Counted from the stretch's first letter, positions 24,830 to 32,693 are shown. The stretch is DNA of 41,483 nt from an uncultured Lachnospiraceae bacterium (GCA_947565305.1 CANOFO010000016.1:1-41483); one strand, 5' to 3'. The notes: generated by a model from the letters alone, not told the origin. Numbers and translations: made by a program.

Positions 24830-25372
24830 TTGAAAGAGAACAAATATGCGGGGACGCAGACAGAGAAGAACCTTGAGGCAGCATTTGCCGGGGAATCCCA
24901 GGCAAGGAACAAGTATACATATTTTGCCTCTGTGGCAAAAAAGGAGGGCATGGAGCAGATTTCCGCACTTTTCCTTAAGACTGCGGACAATGAGAAAGAG
25001 CATGCGAAGATGTGGTTCAAGGAGCTGAACGGCATTGGAAGCACGGCAGAGAATCTTGGCGAGGCAGCTGCAGGTGAGAATTATGAATGGACAGATATGT
25101 ATGAAAGTTTTGCCAAGACAGCAGAAGAAGAAGGTTTTGCGGAGCTTGCTGCCAAATTCCGTATGGTTGGGGCAATTGAAAAACATCATGAGGAGCGTTA
25201 CCGTGCCTTGCTCAAGAATGTAGAAACAGCGTCAGTTTTCGAGAAGAGCGAGGTCAAAGTCTGGGAGTGCCGTAACTGTGGACATATCATTGTAGGGACA
25301 AAGGCGCCGGAGGTCTGTCCGGTATGTAACCATCCCCAGAGTTATTTTGAAATCAGTGAGAAAAATTATTGA
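24830..25372 (+). CDS. Rubrerythrin
   Basis: 180 residues. The N-terminal ferritin-like domain has the diiron ligands in order: [25 protein letters not shown] and EKHHEERY. The C-terminal rubredoxin-like domain has CRNCGH and CPVCNHP, binding Fe(Cys)4. It reduces hydrogen peroxide in anaerobes, taking electrons from rubredoxin- or flavodoxin-type donors. The start is a TTG at 24830, 9 bases after AAGGAGG (24814-24820), giving [15 protein letters not shown]; the upstream ATG codons at 24785 and 24806 precede that site. A strong terminator follows. Confidence 0.95.
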   Translation: MKENKYAGTQTEKNLEAAFAGESQARNKYTYFASVAKKEGMEQISALFLKTADNEKEHAKMWFKELNGIGSTAENLGEAAAGENYEWTDMYESFAKTAEEEGFAELAAKFRMVGAIEKHHEERYRALLKNVETASVFEKSEVKVWECRNCGHIIVGTKAPEVCPVCNHPQSYFEISEKNY

Positions 25373-25401
25373 TATTATTCCGTAAAATGTTTGAAAGTAA
25401 G

Positions 25402-25440
25402 AAAATCAGTGTCAGGAATGTTTCCCGGCACTGATTTTTT
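25402..25440 (+). terminator. Intrinsic terminator after rubrerythrin
   Basis: AAAATCAGTG (25402-25411) pairs with CACTGATTTT (25429-25438), followed by T residues. Confidence 0.9.
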
Positions 25441-25546
25441 TATCTTATAGGAAAGTAGTTACAGAGCGACTATTTCCTATAAGATAAAAATAAGATGCGC
25501 ACTCGTGCAATAGGTATTAGTCGCTAAAGCGACTTGCACTCGGCGC
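25441..25546. repeat. Tandem nested hairpins upstream of padR
   Basis: Two strong structures follow the rubrerythrin terminator. The first is TATCTTATAGGAAAGTAGT (25441-25459) with ACTATTTCCTATAAGATA (25469-25486), 18 pairs with one bulge. The second is nested: GCGC (25497-25500)/GCGC (25543-25546), GTGCAA (25505-25510)/TTGCAC (25534-25539) and AGTCGC/GCGACT (25519-25524 with 25529-25534) around TAAA. No coding frame spans it. The 15-mer TTTTATCTTATAGGA at its left edge recurs at 41391-41405 after another terminator. Confidence 0.7.
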
Positions 25547-25559
25547 GGCAAAATAATTG

Positions 25560-25588
25560 TTGACAAATAATATTATATAATATATAAT
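25560..25588 (+). promoter_or_regulatory. Perfect consensus promoter of the padR operon
   Basis: TTGACA (25560-25565), 17-base spacer, TATAAT (25583-25588): a full vegetative consensus. The promoter and the following 45 bases are nearly pure A/T and contain several TAATATTA-like inverted repeats, probable sites for PadR autorepression. Leader of about 65 bases before the ATG. Confidence 0.85.
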
Positions 25589-25658
25589 ATTAAACATAAA
25601 ATAGTAATATTAAAAATATAATATTATTGAGGAAACAGCAAAGTAAAGGAGTGGTGGA

Positions 25659-25982
25659 ATGGTATTTAATACAGGTGCAGCTCTTTTGGATGCCATTGTT
25701 CTCGCAGTAGTGAGCAAAGAGAAAGAGGGCACATATGGTTACAAGATTACCCAGGATGTGCGGCAGGCAATTGAAGTATCTGAGTCCACGCTGTATCCGG
25801 TGCTGCGGAGGCTGCAGAAAGATGGCTGTCTGGAAGTCTATGATATGGAATGCGGTGGAAGAAACCGCAGATATTACAAGATTACGGACAGCGGCAGCGC
25901 GCAGTTGGATTTATACCGGACAGAATGGGAAACTTATTCTTCTAAAATTACAATGTTATTTTCGGGAGGAGAGCTGGCATGA
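25659..25982 (+). CDS. PadR-family transcriptional regulator
   Basis: 107 residues, the compact PadR form. The winged helix is clear: YGYKITQDV, SESTLYPVLRRLQKDGCLEVY and GGRNRRYYKITDSG. Such repressors usually control their own operon and respond to envelope stress or small phenolic/drug ligands. AAAGGAG (25645-25651) sets the ATG. It overlaps the next gene by four bases (ATGA), in the conserved order padR-DUF1700-DUF4097. Confidence 0.93.
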   Translation: MVFNTGAALLDAIVLAVVSKEKEGTYGYKITQDVRQAIEVSESTLYPVLRRLQKDGCLEVYDMECGGRNRRYYKITDSGSAQLDLYRTEWETYSSKITMLFSGGELA

Positions 25983-26674
25983 GAAAAGAGGAATTTATGA
26001 GGCAGCTGGAGGCGCTGCTGGCAGACATATCAGAGGAAGAGAAACGGGAAGCGTTAGCTTACTATTGGAGTTATTTTGAAGATGCTGGGGAGGAGAATGA
26101 GGAGCGTATCTTGCGGGAACTGGAATCCCCGGAAAAGGTGGCGGCTACGATTAAAGCAGACCTTAAGGTGGATTCAAGAAAGGATACCGGGGCTTATACG
26201 GAGCGCGGTTATGAAGACGAGCGTTTTGCAAAGAGCAGCCAGACCATAGAGATTAAGGAGAAGACTTCCCAGAGTAAGGGCTGGAGAAGTTCTGATGCAG
26301 ATGAGAACCGTACGTTAAAGATTGTATTGATTGTTATCATTGCAGCCGTAACGAGCCCCATTTGGCTGAGCCTTTTAGCTGGAATCGTTTCGTTTATTGC
26401 AGCAGCGGCAGGGATAGCGTTTGGATTCATAGCGGCAGCTGTCGGGCTTTATATAGCTGGCGGAGTATTGTTTGGCGTTGGAATCGGACAGTTTGCCATG
26501 GGAAGCATTGCCGTAGGCTTTGGCCTGGTGGGAGCAGCGATGTTTGTGTGGGCTGTGGCAATTCTGATGACAGTTTTTGGTGTATGGCTTTGTGGCAAAG
26601 GCATCCCATTGCTTTGCAGAGGTCTTGAAAGTCTGTGGAAGAAAGTGTTTCCGGGGAAGGAGAAAACGATATGA
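25979..26674 (+). CDS. DUF1700 (HAAS-domain) membrane protein
   Basis: 231 residues. The N-terminal 65 residues form the HAAS/DUF1700 helical domain (MRKEEFMRQLEALLADI, EEKREALAYYWSYFEDAG). Residues 100-215 contain three to four glycine/alanine-rich membrane helices. The family is nearly always beside a PadR regulator and is thought to couple membrane state to it. Overlaps both neighbours by four bases. Confidence 0.88.
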   Translation: MRKEEFMRQLEALLADISEEEKREALAYYWSYFEDAGEENEERILRELESPEKVAATIKADLKVDSRKDTGAYTERGYEDERFAKSSQTIEIKEKTSQSKGWRSSDADENRTLKIVLIVIIAAVTSPIWLSLLAGIVSFIAAAAGIAFGFIAAAVGLYIAGGVLFGVGIGQFAMGSIAVGFGLVGAAMFVWAVAILMTVFGVWLCGKGIPLLCRGLESLWKKVFPGKEKTI

Positions 26675-27651
26675 AAAATTTTATGAAAATTGCCTTGATT
26701 GTGGCGTTGGTGTTGGTGGTTTTAGGAAGCGTATGCTGTACGGTCAGCCTGGGGATTGGATTCAGCTTTGAACAGTTCTGGACAGACGTAGAAGATGGAA
26801 AATATAGCTTTGGTCCGATTGAGAGCCTGGGGGACGTCACCTGGCGGAATCGGTTTAACTGGCGGGACGATGGCGAAAGCTGGAAGAGTGCGGAAAGGGA
26901 GGATTTCATATTTCAGTGGCAGGGAGATGGGGGTGCGTCCCCTGTGAAAAAACTGGATTTGGAGGTTTATTATGGCACGGTGAATATTATGGAGAATACA
27001 GAGAATAAAGAGAATATTCAGGTAACGGTAGAATACCGTAAGAAGAATCACCGGCGTAAGGTGGAGGCGTATCAGGACGGCGATACGTTGAAGATTGAGG
27101 AGACTGGAAGCAAACGCAGCAGAAATAATGACAGCACCAGGATAACCATCCTCATTCCAGAAGCGATGATGGAGGAAGGCAATATTCTGGAGGAACTCTC
27201 GCTTAAGCAGGATGCTGGGGATATCTCGGTGAATATGCCCTTGACGGCAGAGAAAATTGATATCAAGGTAAATGCGGGTGAGTGCCAGGTTGAGTCAAAA
27301 CTTCATGCACTACAGGAATTTAAAGCAGATGTGGGCGCAGGAGAGATTGACCTGTCATCGGTAGAAGCTGCCAAAGTAACATTGAATGCCAATGTCGGAG
27401 AAATTGATGCAGCCAGGATTACGGCAGATGAGATTTATGTTGACTGTGGGATTGGCGCTATCGATGCCATGGTTTCCGGGCGCGAGCAGGATTATAATTA
27501 TGAGATTTCCTGCGGCGTGGGCGAGGTCACGATAGGGGATAACGATTATGCAAGCCTTGGAACCAGCAAGAAAATAGACAATTCTGGTTCCAAAAGGATA
27601 GAGGTTGACTGCAATATAGGTGAGGTGGATATTTCTTTCCAGGATGAGTAA
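26671..27651 (+). CDS. DUF4097 adhesin-like membrane-anchored protein
   Basis: 326 residues. One N-terminal membrane helix (6-30, IALIVALVLVVLGSVCC) leads to a repetitive beta-rich body (about 95-326) with the DUF4097 rhythm of short strands: LEVYYGTVNI, IDIKVNAGECQV, FKADVGAGEIDLSSV, VTLNANVGEID, VDCGIGAIDAM, ISCGVGEVTIG, VDCNIGEVDISF. This should form a right-handed beta-solenoid outside the membrane. ATG 26671 overlaps the upstream stop (ATGA); the frame from 26635 is inside the previous gene. It ends two bases from the stop of the convergent ABC permease gene. Confidence 0.88.
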   Translation: MKNFMKIALIVALVLVVLGSVCCTVSLGIGFSFEQFWTDVEDGKYSFGPIESLGDVTWRNRFNWRDDGESWKSAEREDFIFQWQGDGGASPVKKLDLEVYYGTVNIMENTENKENIQVTVEYRKKNHRRKVEAYQDGDTLKIEETGSKRSRNNDSTRITILIPEAMMEEGNILEELSLKQDAGDISVNMPLTAEKIDIKVNAGECQVESKLHALQEFKADVGAGEIDLSSVEAAKVTLNANVGEIDAARITADEIYVDCGIGAIDAMVSGREQDYNYEISCGVGEVTIGDNDYASLGTSKKIDNSGSKRIEVDCNIGEVDISFQDE

Positions 27652-27653
27652 GT

Positions 27654-28346
27654 TCATTCTAAGCCACATTTGCGGTATGCGGCAGTGAACATTGCTGCAA
27701 AGAGCAGGATGTTTGCTGCCATGATAAGAATGGTGTCAAATCCGGGCTGCAGGCTGCTGATGTGGTTTAACATTTGGCTGATTTGTTCCGTGTAGGTGAC
27801 TTTCGCTATCTTGGCAATTGTATCGTTGAATAATGACATCATGGGCAGGAAAGAGAAAGCCATCATCACAGGTATGGTAACCGAGGTTGCCATCATCTGT
27901 GTCTTGCTGAAAGTCCCCAGAGCGGCTCCTATCAGCAATGATACCAGTATGCCGACTGCCATGATTGCCATGAAAAGCAGACGTTCCCGGGCGCTGTATT
28001 GGGCAGGAATGCAGATAATGGCTGCGCCAGCCATACAGGCAAACCAGGTATAGCTGCCGATGCCCAACAGATATTCATATGGTTTTACATTGGACATCAT
28101 CAGTACGCGGAGCGTGTTTTTCTCTTTCTCTTCGGAGATAATCGCCGCCATGCTGGTCAGCGGAGCCATACCTATGTACATTGTGGCAAACAGGTTTATA
28201 AAAAAATTTCGGGGCATCTCATTGATTTTGACGGTATTGCACATGATTAATGTGAGCATGGGAAACATGATAAACTGAATAAAAATGGTCTTATTTTTCA
28301 GCGTATCCTTGATTTGTTTTTTGAAGATGGCAACGATATTATTCAT
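27654..28346 (-). CDS. ABC-2 type transporter permease
   Basis: 230 residues with six hydrophobic segments. The first (NKTIFIQFIMFPMLTLIM) starts after a basic N-terminus, as in ABC-2 exporters. The cytosolic loop ISEEKEKNTLRVLMMSNVKPYEYLLG is the family signature that contacts the ATPase. It should export a peptide, lipid or drug together with the ATPase encoded just upstream, with which it overlaps by eight bases. The reading frame ends two bases from the DUF4097 gene, leaving no room for a separate terminator. Confidence 0.88.
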   Translation of the reverse strand: MNNIVAIFKKQIKDTLKNKTIFIQFIMFPMLTLIMCNTVKINEMPRNFFINLFATMYIGMAPLTSMAAIISEEKEKNTLRVLMMSNVKPYEYLLGIGSYTWFACMAGAAIICIPAQYSARERLLFMAIMAVGILVSLLIGAALGTFSKTQMMATSVTIPVMMAFSFLPMMSLFNDTIAKIAKVTYTEQISQMLNHISSLQPGFDTILIMAANILLFAAMFTAAYRKCGLE

Positions 28347-29196
28347 GTTGATTCAGCCCCTTTCCGGTGAGTTCAATAAAAACAGTTTCCAGTGTCGGTT
28401 CGGTAGAATGGATGGATGAGACCATATCCTGTTCCAGGTATTCTTTTATGGGCAAGGCGGCTGCGCTGCCATTATCCAGGACAATTTTCTTTCCATCCTT
28501 CAAAGTTATTTCCAGCCTGTTGAGGTGGTTGTATTTCTGACAGATATCTGTGGGAATTCCGCCGTCTATGATGCTGCCTTTATCCAGCAGCGCTACATGG
28601 TCGCATAGGCTTTGCGCTTCAGACATGTTATGTGTTGTGAGGAAGATGGTGCAGCCTTTCTTTTTCTGTTCCAGCAGCATGTGGTGGATTTCTTTTGTCG
28701 TGACTGGGTCAAGCCCGGCGGTCGGTTCGTCCAGGAAGAGTATGCTGGCATTGTTCATCAGCGCCCTTGCCAGTGACAGGCGGTTTTTCATGCCTTTGGA
28801 AAGCTTGCAGACGGCGGTGTTTCTGGCTTCGTACAGACCGATGTTTTTAAGGATTTCAGGTATCTCGCTGTGGGAAACATGGTAAATATCCGCATAGAAA
28901 GACAGGTTGTTGCGGACGGAGAGCCGTTCATACAGACCAAGATTGTCCATCATCGTGCCAATTTGCCGATGCTCCAGGACGCTTAACTTTCTGGTATCCG
29001 TGCCAAGGAGTTCAGCGTACCCGCTGTTTTGCGCAAGCTGTCCGGTAAGTATTTTTATCAGTGTGGTTTTCCCCGCTCCCGAGGGCCCCAGCAAGCCGAA
29101 GATTTCCCCGGATTCCACATGGAGCGTTACCTTGTCTAAGACCTGGTTTCTGGCAAAGCTGTGGAAGATATTTTCTGCTAAAAGAGCATAGTTCAT
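28339..29196 (-). CDS. ABC transporter ATP-binding protein
   Basis: 285 residues. Walker A GPSGAGKTT (about 38-46), Q-loop, signature LSKGMKNRLSLARAL, Walker B SILFLDEPTAGLD and the H-loop TTHNMSE are all intact. The C-terminal extension (210-285) is of the type seen in drug/antimicrobial-peptide exporters. ATG 29196 (MNYALLAEN) is preceded by AAGGAGGG; a longer frame to 29340 lies inside the DUF3021 gene. Overlaps that gene by four bases. Confidence 0.93.
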   Translation of the reverse strand: MNYALLAENIFHSFARNQVLDKVTLHVESGEIFGLLGPSGAGKTTLIKILTGQLAQNSGYAELLGTDTRKLSVLEHRQIGTMMDNLGLYERLSVRNNLSFYADIYHVSHSEIPEILKNIGLYEARNTAVCKLSKGMKNRLSLARALMNNASILFLDEPTAGLDPVTTKEIHHMLLEQKKKGCTIFLTTHNMSEAQSLCDHVALLDKGSIIDGGIPTDICQKYNHLNRLEITLKDGKKIVLDNGSAAALPIKEYLEQDMVSSIHSTEPTLETVFIELTGKGLNQHE

Positions 29197-29675
29197 GATT
29201 TTTGACCCTCCTTTTTTTTCAGGCGTTTCAGGGCGTCCTCCATCCGTCGGTTTTCCGTTTTTTCCTTTATAGCCATCACGAGATAGCTTCCTCCAAATGA
29301 GATTCCAAAGCAAATAAAAAACATTGCCCAGGGCTGCCACATATCAGCAGGAAACCAATGGAATGTTACCGCAAAGGCGGCAATAATCATAATTACTGCA
29401 GCTAACATGCACAGGGTCCGCAGCCAGATTGCCATATTTTTGAAAAGCACATCGGTAAAAAACAGTATCCGTATGCCTGCAATCAGAAAAGATACGACAA
29501 GGAATTGGAAACAGATTCCTGCCGGGAGTCCTTGATTCCCTAAGGCAAACATGGCGGAAAAATCCTTTGCGGAATCCCCAAAAACCAGACAGAAAATGTT
29601 CAATATCACAATTGTAAACCCAAAGAGAATCAACACCTGCGCCAGATAGTCAAAAATTGTTTTTCTTTCTTCCAT
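29193..29675 (-). CDS. DUF3021 membrane protein
   Basis: 160 residues with four transmembrane helices (about 12-32, 50-70, 80-103, 110-135) and a charged C-terminal tail (EKTENRRMEDALKRLKKKEG). DUF3021 proteins accompany LytTR regulators without a histidine kinase and probably sense or modulate the regulator at the membrane. The ATG shares one base with the stop of the LytTR gene (TAATG). Confidence 0.82.
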   Translation of the reverse strand: MEERKTIFDYLAQVLILFGFTIVILNIFCLVFGDSAKDFSAMFALGNQGLPAGICFQFLVVSFLIAGIRILFFTDVLFKNMAIWLRTLCMLAAVIMIIAAFAVTFHWFPADMWQPWAMFFICFGISFGGSYLVMAIKEKTENRRMEDALKRLKKKEGQKS

Positions 29676-30118
29676 TACGAAATCACCCCTAATCTCTTTT
29701 TTAAGCTCTCTGCATATTGTCTGGAGGCAATGAGCTGTTCGCCATTGGACATGGTAATGCGGATTCTTCTGTTGATATCGGCTTTTAAAGACTGGATATC
29801 CGCCAGACGGATGAGGAACGATTTGCTGATACGCAGGAAGCCATATTCCTCAAGCTGCTGTTCCAGTTCATAAAGCTTAAAGTCAGATTCATATACCTCC
29901 CTTGAGGTATAGAGGAAGCATTTTCTTTCCATGCTCTCAATATAGATAATTTCAGCAATATCCAGAAAATGTATTTCACCGTTTAACTTTGCAGTCAGCT
30001 GATGGTCCATCATGCGCAATGCTGCCAAAAGTTTTTCTATCTCTGGCGTTAGTTGCCGGCAGGTAACGGCAATGCTTAAGTCTGTGGCTTTCTCATCAAC
30101 GATAATTTCGATTTTCAA
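29675..30118 (-). CDS. LytTR-family DNA-binding regulator
   Basis: 147 residues. The N-terminal 45 residues are a short non-receiver segment; the C-terminal 100 form the LytTR domain (IHFLDIAEIIYIESMERKC, FLRISKSFLIRLADIQSL). There is no receiver domain, so it is not a classic two-component regulator and is likely controlled by the DUF3021 protein encoded next. It should regulate its own operon, whose promoter lies 56 bases upstream of the start. Confidence 0.9.
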   Translation of the reverse strand: MKIEIIVDEKATDLSIAVTCRQLTPEIEKLLAALRMMDHQLTAKLNGEIHFLDIAEIIYIESMERKCFLYTSREVYESDFKLYELEQQLEEYGFLRISKSFLIRLADIQSLKADINRRIRITMSNGEQLIASRQYAESLKKRLGVIS

Positions 30119-30173
30119 AATCTCACCGCCTCGTACTATAAGTCTGCAGCCTGGTAAAACAGGTTACAGGCTT

Positions 30174-30201
30174 ATTATACGCAATCTGCCGAGAGAATCA
30201 A
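30174..30201 (-). promoter_or_regulatory. Promoter of the LytTR-DUF3021-ABC operon
   Basis: On the minus strand, TTGATT (30201-30196), 16-base spacer, TATAAT (30179-30174). An imperfect dyad, AGCCTG...CAGGCT, lies just downstream of the -10 box (about 30147-30172) and could be an operator. Confidence 0.65.
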
Positions 30202-30238
30202 TCAGTCGGTACATATGTTGCCGCATTTGTATCATAAG

Positions 30239-30266
30239 TTGCAATATATGTTGGATGTGGTATACT
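30239..30266 (+). promoter_or_regulatory. Promoter of the DNA methyltransferase gene
   Basis: TTGCAA (30239-30244), 16-base spacer, TATACT (30261-30266); GGAGG follows just before the ATG at 30292. It is divergent from the LytTR operon promoter. Confidence 0.65.
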
Positions 30267-30291
30267 GAATGAAAAAATTTGGAGGAATCGC

Positions 30292-31641
30292 ATGAGTATA
30301 GAGCCTCTTGAAAAATATGAATTTATATGGCAAGGCAAAAAAGCTGCGGCGGCAGAAGCGGATAAGCCTTCACAAAAAATACTGATTCCCTGCCGGGATG
30401 AAAGCAGGGCATGGGATACAACGGGGAATCTCTATATTGAGGGGGAAAATCTGGATGCGCTGAAACTGCTGCAGGACCAATATCTTGGCGCGGTCAGGGT
30501 GATTTACATTGACCCGCCCTATAATACCGGAAATGATTTCATTTATCATGATGAGTTCGCGCATTCCGGCTGGTGCAGCATGATGTATATGCGGCTGCTT
30601 GTGTCAAGGCGGCTGCTTGCGGAAAACGGTGTGGTTTTTATCAGCATAGATGAAAATGAGCAGGCAAATCTGAAAAAAATCTGTGATGAAGTGTTTGGCG
30701 AGGAGAATTACCTTAACCAATTAGTGTGGGTATCTAATCTGACCGGACGGCAGATTGCAGGGCATGGTGCGGCAAAGACCTGGGAGAGTATTTTTGCATA
30801 TGCAAAAAATATTGCGTATGCACCTAGCCTTACGGTAGATGTGGAATTTGCCAAAGAAAAGATGCCTGATGCCTATAAAGGATTCCACAAGGATATCCGC
30901 ACCGATGCATATGGCAGTTTTGCCGTGGGCGATACGCTTTACAACCATAACCGCAGGTTTAACGAAGAGACCAGACCTACGATGGTGTTCAGTATTTTTT
31001 ATAATCCTGAGACTGGAGAAATTGAGACAGGTGATATAGGGCAGACAATGACAGGATTTGTCGAATTGCTGCCCCATGCCAATGGCGATGGAATTCATAG
31101 ATATCATGCCTGGCGATGGTCAAGGAAGAAGATTGCCAGAGAAAGCAGGGATTTGATTGTGCTTCCCACATCGAATGGGGGCTATGAGATTTATACGAAA
31201 ATCAGAAATTACAGTACCACCTTGCTTAAAGATATCATTACGAACATTCCTAATGGCGATACGGAACTGAGGAAGCTGTTTGAGGGTAAGAAATATTTTG
31301 ATTATCCCAAATCAACAGACCTGATGAAAGTATTGGTCGGCGCCGTGGATGACAAGGAGGCGCTTGTGCTCGACTTTTTTTCAGGCTCTGCGACAACGGC
31401 GGAAGCAGTCATGCAAATGAACGCAGAAGATAAAGGCAGACGAAGGTTTATCATGGTGCAGATACCGGAAGCTTGTGATGAAAAAAGCGAGGCATATAAA
31501 GATGGGTACCTGAATATCTGTGAAATTGGAAAAGAACGGATTCGCCGTGCCGGTGATAAGATTAAGGCGGGGCATTCCGGGAAGCATGTATTTCCTGATA
31601 TTGGATTTAAGGTGCTGAAATTGGCAAGCCCTGATGAATAA
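30292..31641 (+). CDS. Orphan beta-class DNA adenine-N6 methyltransferase (type III Mod-like)
   Basis: 449 residues. Motif IV DPPYNTGND (74 onward) comes before the SAM motif LVLDFFSGSATTAEAV (Ser364 region), the order of beta-class N6-adenine methyltransferases. The start (YEFIWQGKKAA) and the end (GYLNICEIGKERIRRAGDKI) match type III Mod subunits, but it is shorter than typical Mod proteins (550-650), mainly in the central target-recognition region (about 140-300). No Res helicase-nuclease or other restriction gene is adjacent, so it may be a solitary regulatory methylase or a truncated recognition subunit. Target sequence is unknown. Confidence 0.88.
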   Translation: MSIEPLEKYEFIWQGKKAAAAEADKPSQKILIPCRDESRAWDTTGNLYIEGENLDALKLLQDQYLGAVRVIYIDPPYNTGNDFIYHDEFAHSGWCSMMYMRLLVSRRLLAENGVVFISIDENEQANLKKICDEVFGEENYLNQLVWVSNLTGRQIAGHGAAKTWESIFAYAKNIAYAPSLTVDVEFAKEKMPDAYKGFHKDIRTDAYGSFAVGDTLYNHNRRFNEETRPTMVFSIFYNPETGEIETGDIGQTMTGFVELLPHANGDGIHRYHAWRWSRKKIARESRDLIVLPTSNGGYEIYTKIRNYSTTLLKDIITNIPNGDTELRKLFEGKKYFDYPKSTDLMKVLVGAVDDKEALVLDFFSGSATTAEAVMQMNAEDKGRRRFIMVQIPEACDEKSEAYKDGYLNICEIGKERIRRAGDKIKAGHSGKHVFPDIGFKVLKLASPDE

Positions 31642-31690
31642 GGGGGATTGGCTGGAGATGGGAAATTCTGGTAAAGGAGCGTGACCAAAG

Positions 31691-32614
31691 ATGGAGACGG
31701 AAATGAAACTGCGGGGGCTGATACTCTCCATGCGTGAACTGAATATCGCACAGGCAGATGCCCCGGAGCGTTTTGTCATGGATGATGGGCTTACGGAGCT
31801 TTTAGACGGTTTGTACCGCTATGGCGTACAGATAATCAACCTTGACATGTTCGGAGCAGACAGCCCGGGAAAGCTGCAGGTGATTTTGGAACTTCATCAG
31901 CTGCTGCCAGAGCATTGTCTGCTGCTTGCGTCAACCGACCGTGTTCTTTCTATAATAGAGGGGATGGAGATGGCAAGCCTCGGTTACCTTAACCCCAAAA
32001 TTCCCGGGCAGAAGCTTTCACAGGCGAAAATGCTGGTGGAAAACTTTGAGGAAGTCGATTTCCATTTCTTAGAGCGTGTGTATCAGAGGAAGCATGGGAT
32101 TCCCTGGACCGTGATAGAGACGCGGCGGTGCTTCCTGCGGGAGATGACGCTGGAGGATTTGGATGATTTATATGCGATGTACCAGGGAAAGAGCATCACA
32201 CGCTATATGGAGGGTCTGTATGAAGACCGGAAAAAAGAGGAAGAATATACCAGAGCATATATTGAGAACATGTACCATTTCTATGGCTATGGCATGTGGC
32301 TGGCAGTAGATAAAGCTACCGGGCAGCTTATTGGGCGTGCGGGCTTAAACAGCCTGGAGCTGCATGGGAAGCCGGCATTGGAAATGGGGTATGTGATTAG
32401 GGAGGAATTTCAGAACCAGGGCTACGCCACGGAACTTTGCCGGGAGATTCTGCGCTATGCGGAGCATGAGACGGGATTTGGGGAGGTGCACTGCCTGATT
32501 CATAAGGATAATCAGGTGTCCATCCATCTGGCAAGGAATCTGGGGTTTACCTGGCAGGAAGAGCTGGAAGTGCAGGGGAAGCTGCTGCAGAGATACACAA
32601 AAGTAAAGAAATGA
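31691..32614 (+). CDS. GNAT acetyltransferase fused to a degenerate HAD-like domain
   Basis: 307 residues. The C-terminal 165 residues are a GNAT of the RimJ/RimL type (RRCFLREMTLEDLDDLYAMY, EMGYVIREEFQNQGYATELC with the acetyl-CoA Q-x-x-G-x-A loop, HLARNLGF). Residues 1-135 look like a HAD phosphatase remnant: LRGLILSMREL replaces the usual DxDGT nucleophile, but LLASTDRVLSIIEGMEMASLGYLNP keeps the shape of the later HAD core. Phosphatase activity is therefore unlikely. AAAGGAG at 31674-31680 supports the ATG. The substrate is unknown. Confidence 0.8.
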   Translation: METEMKLRGLILSMRELNIAQADAPERFVMDDGLTELLDGLYRYGVQIINLDMFGADSPGKLQVILELHQLLPEHCLLLASTDRVLSIIEGMEMASLGYLNPKIPGQKLSQAKMLVENFEEVDFHFLERVYQRKHGIPWTVIETRRCFLREMTLEDLDDLYAMYQGKSITRYMEGLYEDRKKEEEYTRAYIENMYHFYGYGMWLAVDKATGQLIGRAGLNSLELHGKPALEMGYVIREEFQNQGYATELCREILRYAEHETGFGEVHCLIHKDNQVSIHLARNLGFTWQEELEVQGKLLQRYTKVKK

Positions 32615-32643
32615 TTGCAATTTCTTAAAATATTATCTATAAT
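32615..32643 (+). promoter_or_regulatory. Promoter of the rel gene
   Basis: TTGCAA (32615-32620), 17-base spacer, TATAAT (32638-32643). The -35 box begins at the base after the stop codon of the GNAT gene. Confidence 0.8.
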
Positions 32644-32693
32644 GGAGGTTACCTACAATTTTACGAGGATAGCAGAATAGGCAGGATGGTGAG

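Noticed and set aside
23915..25189. Long minus-strand open frame of 424 codons
   Set aside because: It lies antisense to the dnaJ-like, flavodoxin and rubrerythrin genes, has no ribosome site and a Cys/His/Leu-rich composition typical of a shadow frame.
25441..25546. Riboswitch or T-box ahead of padR
   Set aside because: The hairpins lie upstream of the padR promoter, so they are not in its leader, and no T-box or known riboswitch motif is seen.
27654..30118. Bacteriocin or lantibiotic locus around the LytTR-ABC operon
   Set aside because: No precursor peptide, modification enzyme or immunity gene is visible.
30292..31641. Complete type III restriction-modification system
   Set aside because: No Res subunit is present on either side; neighbours are a LytTR regulator and a GNAT.
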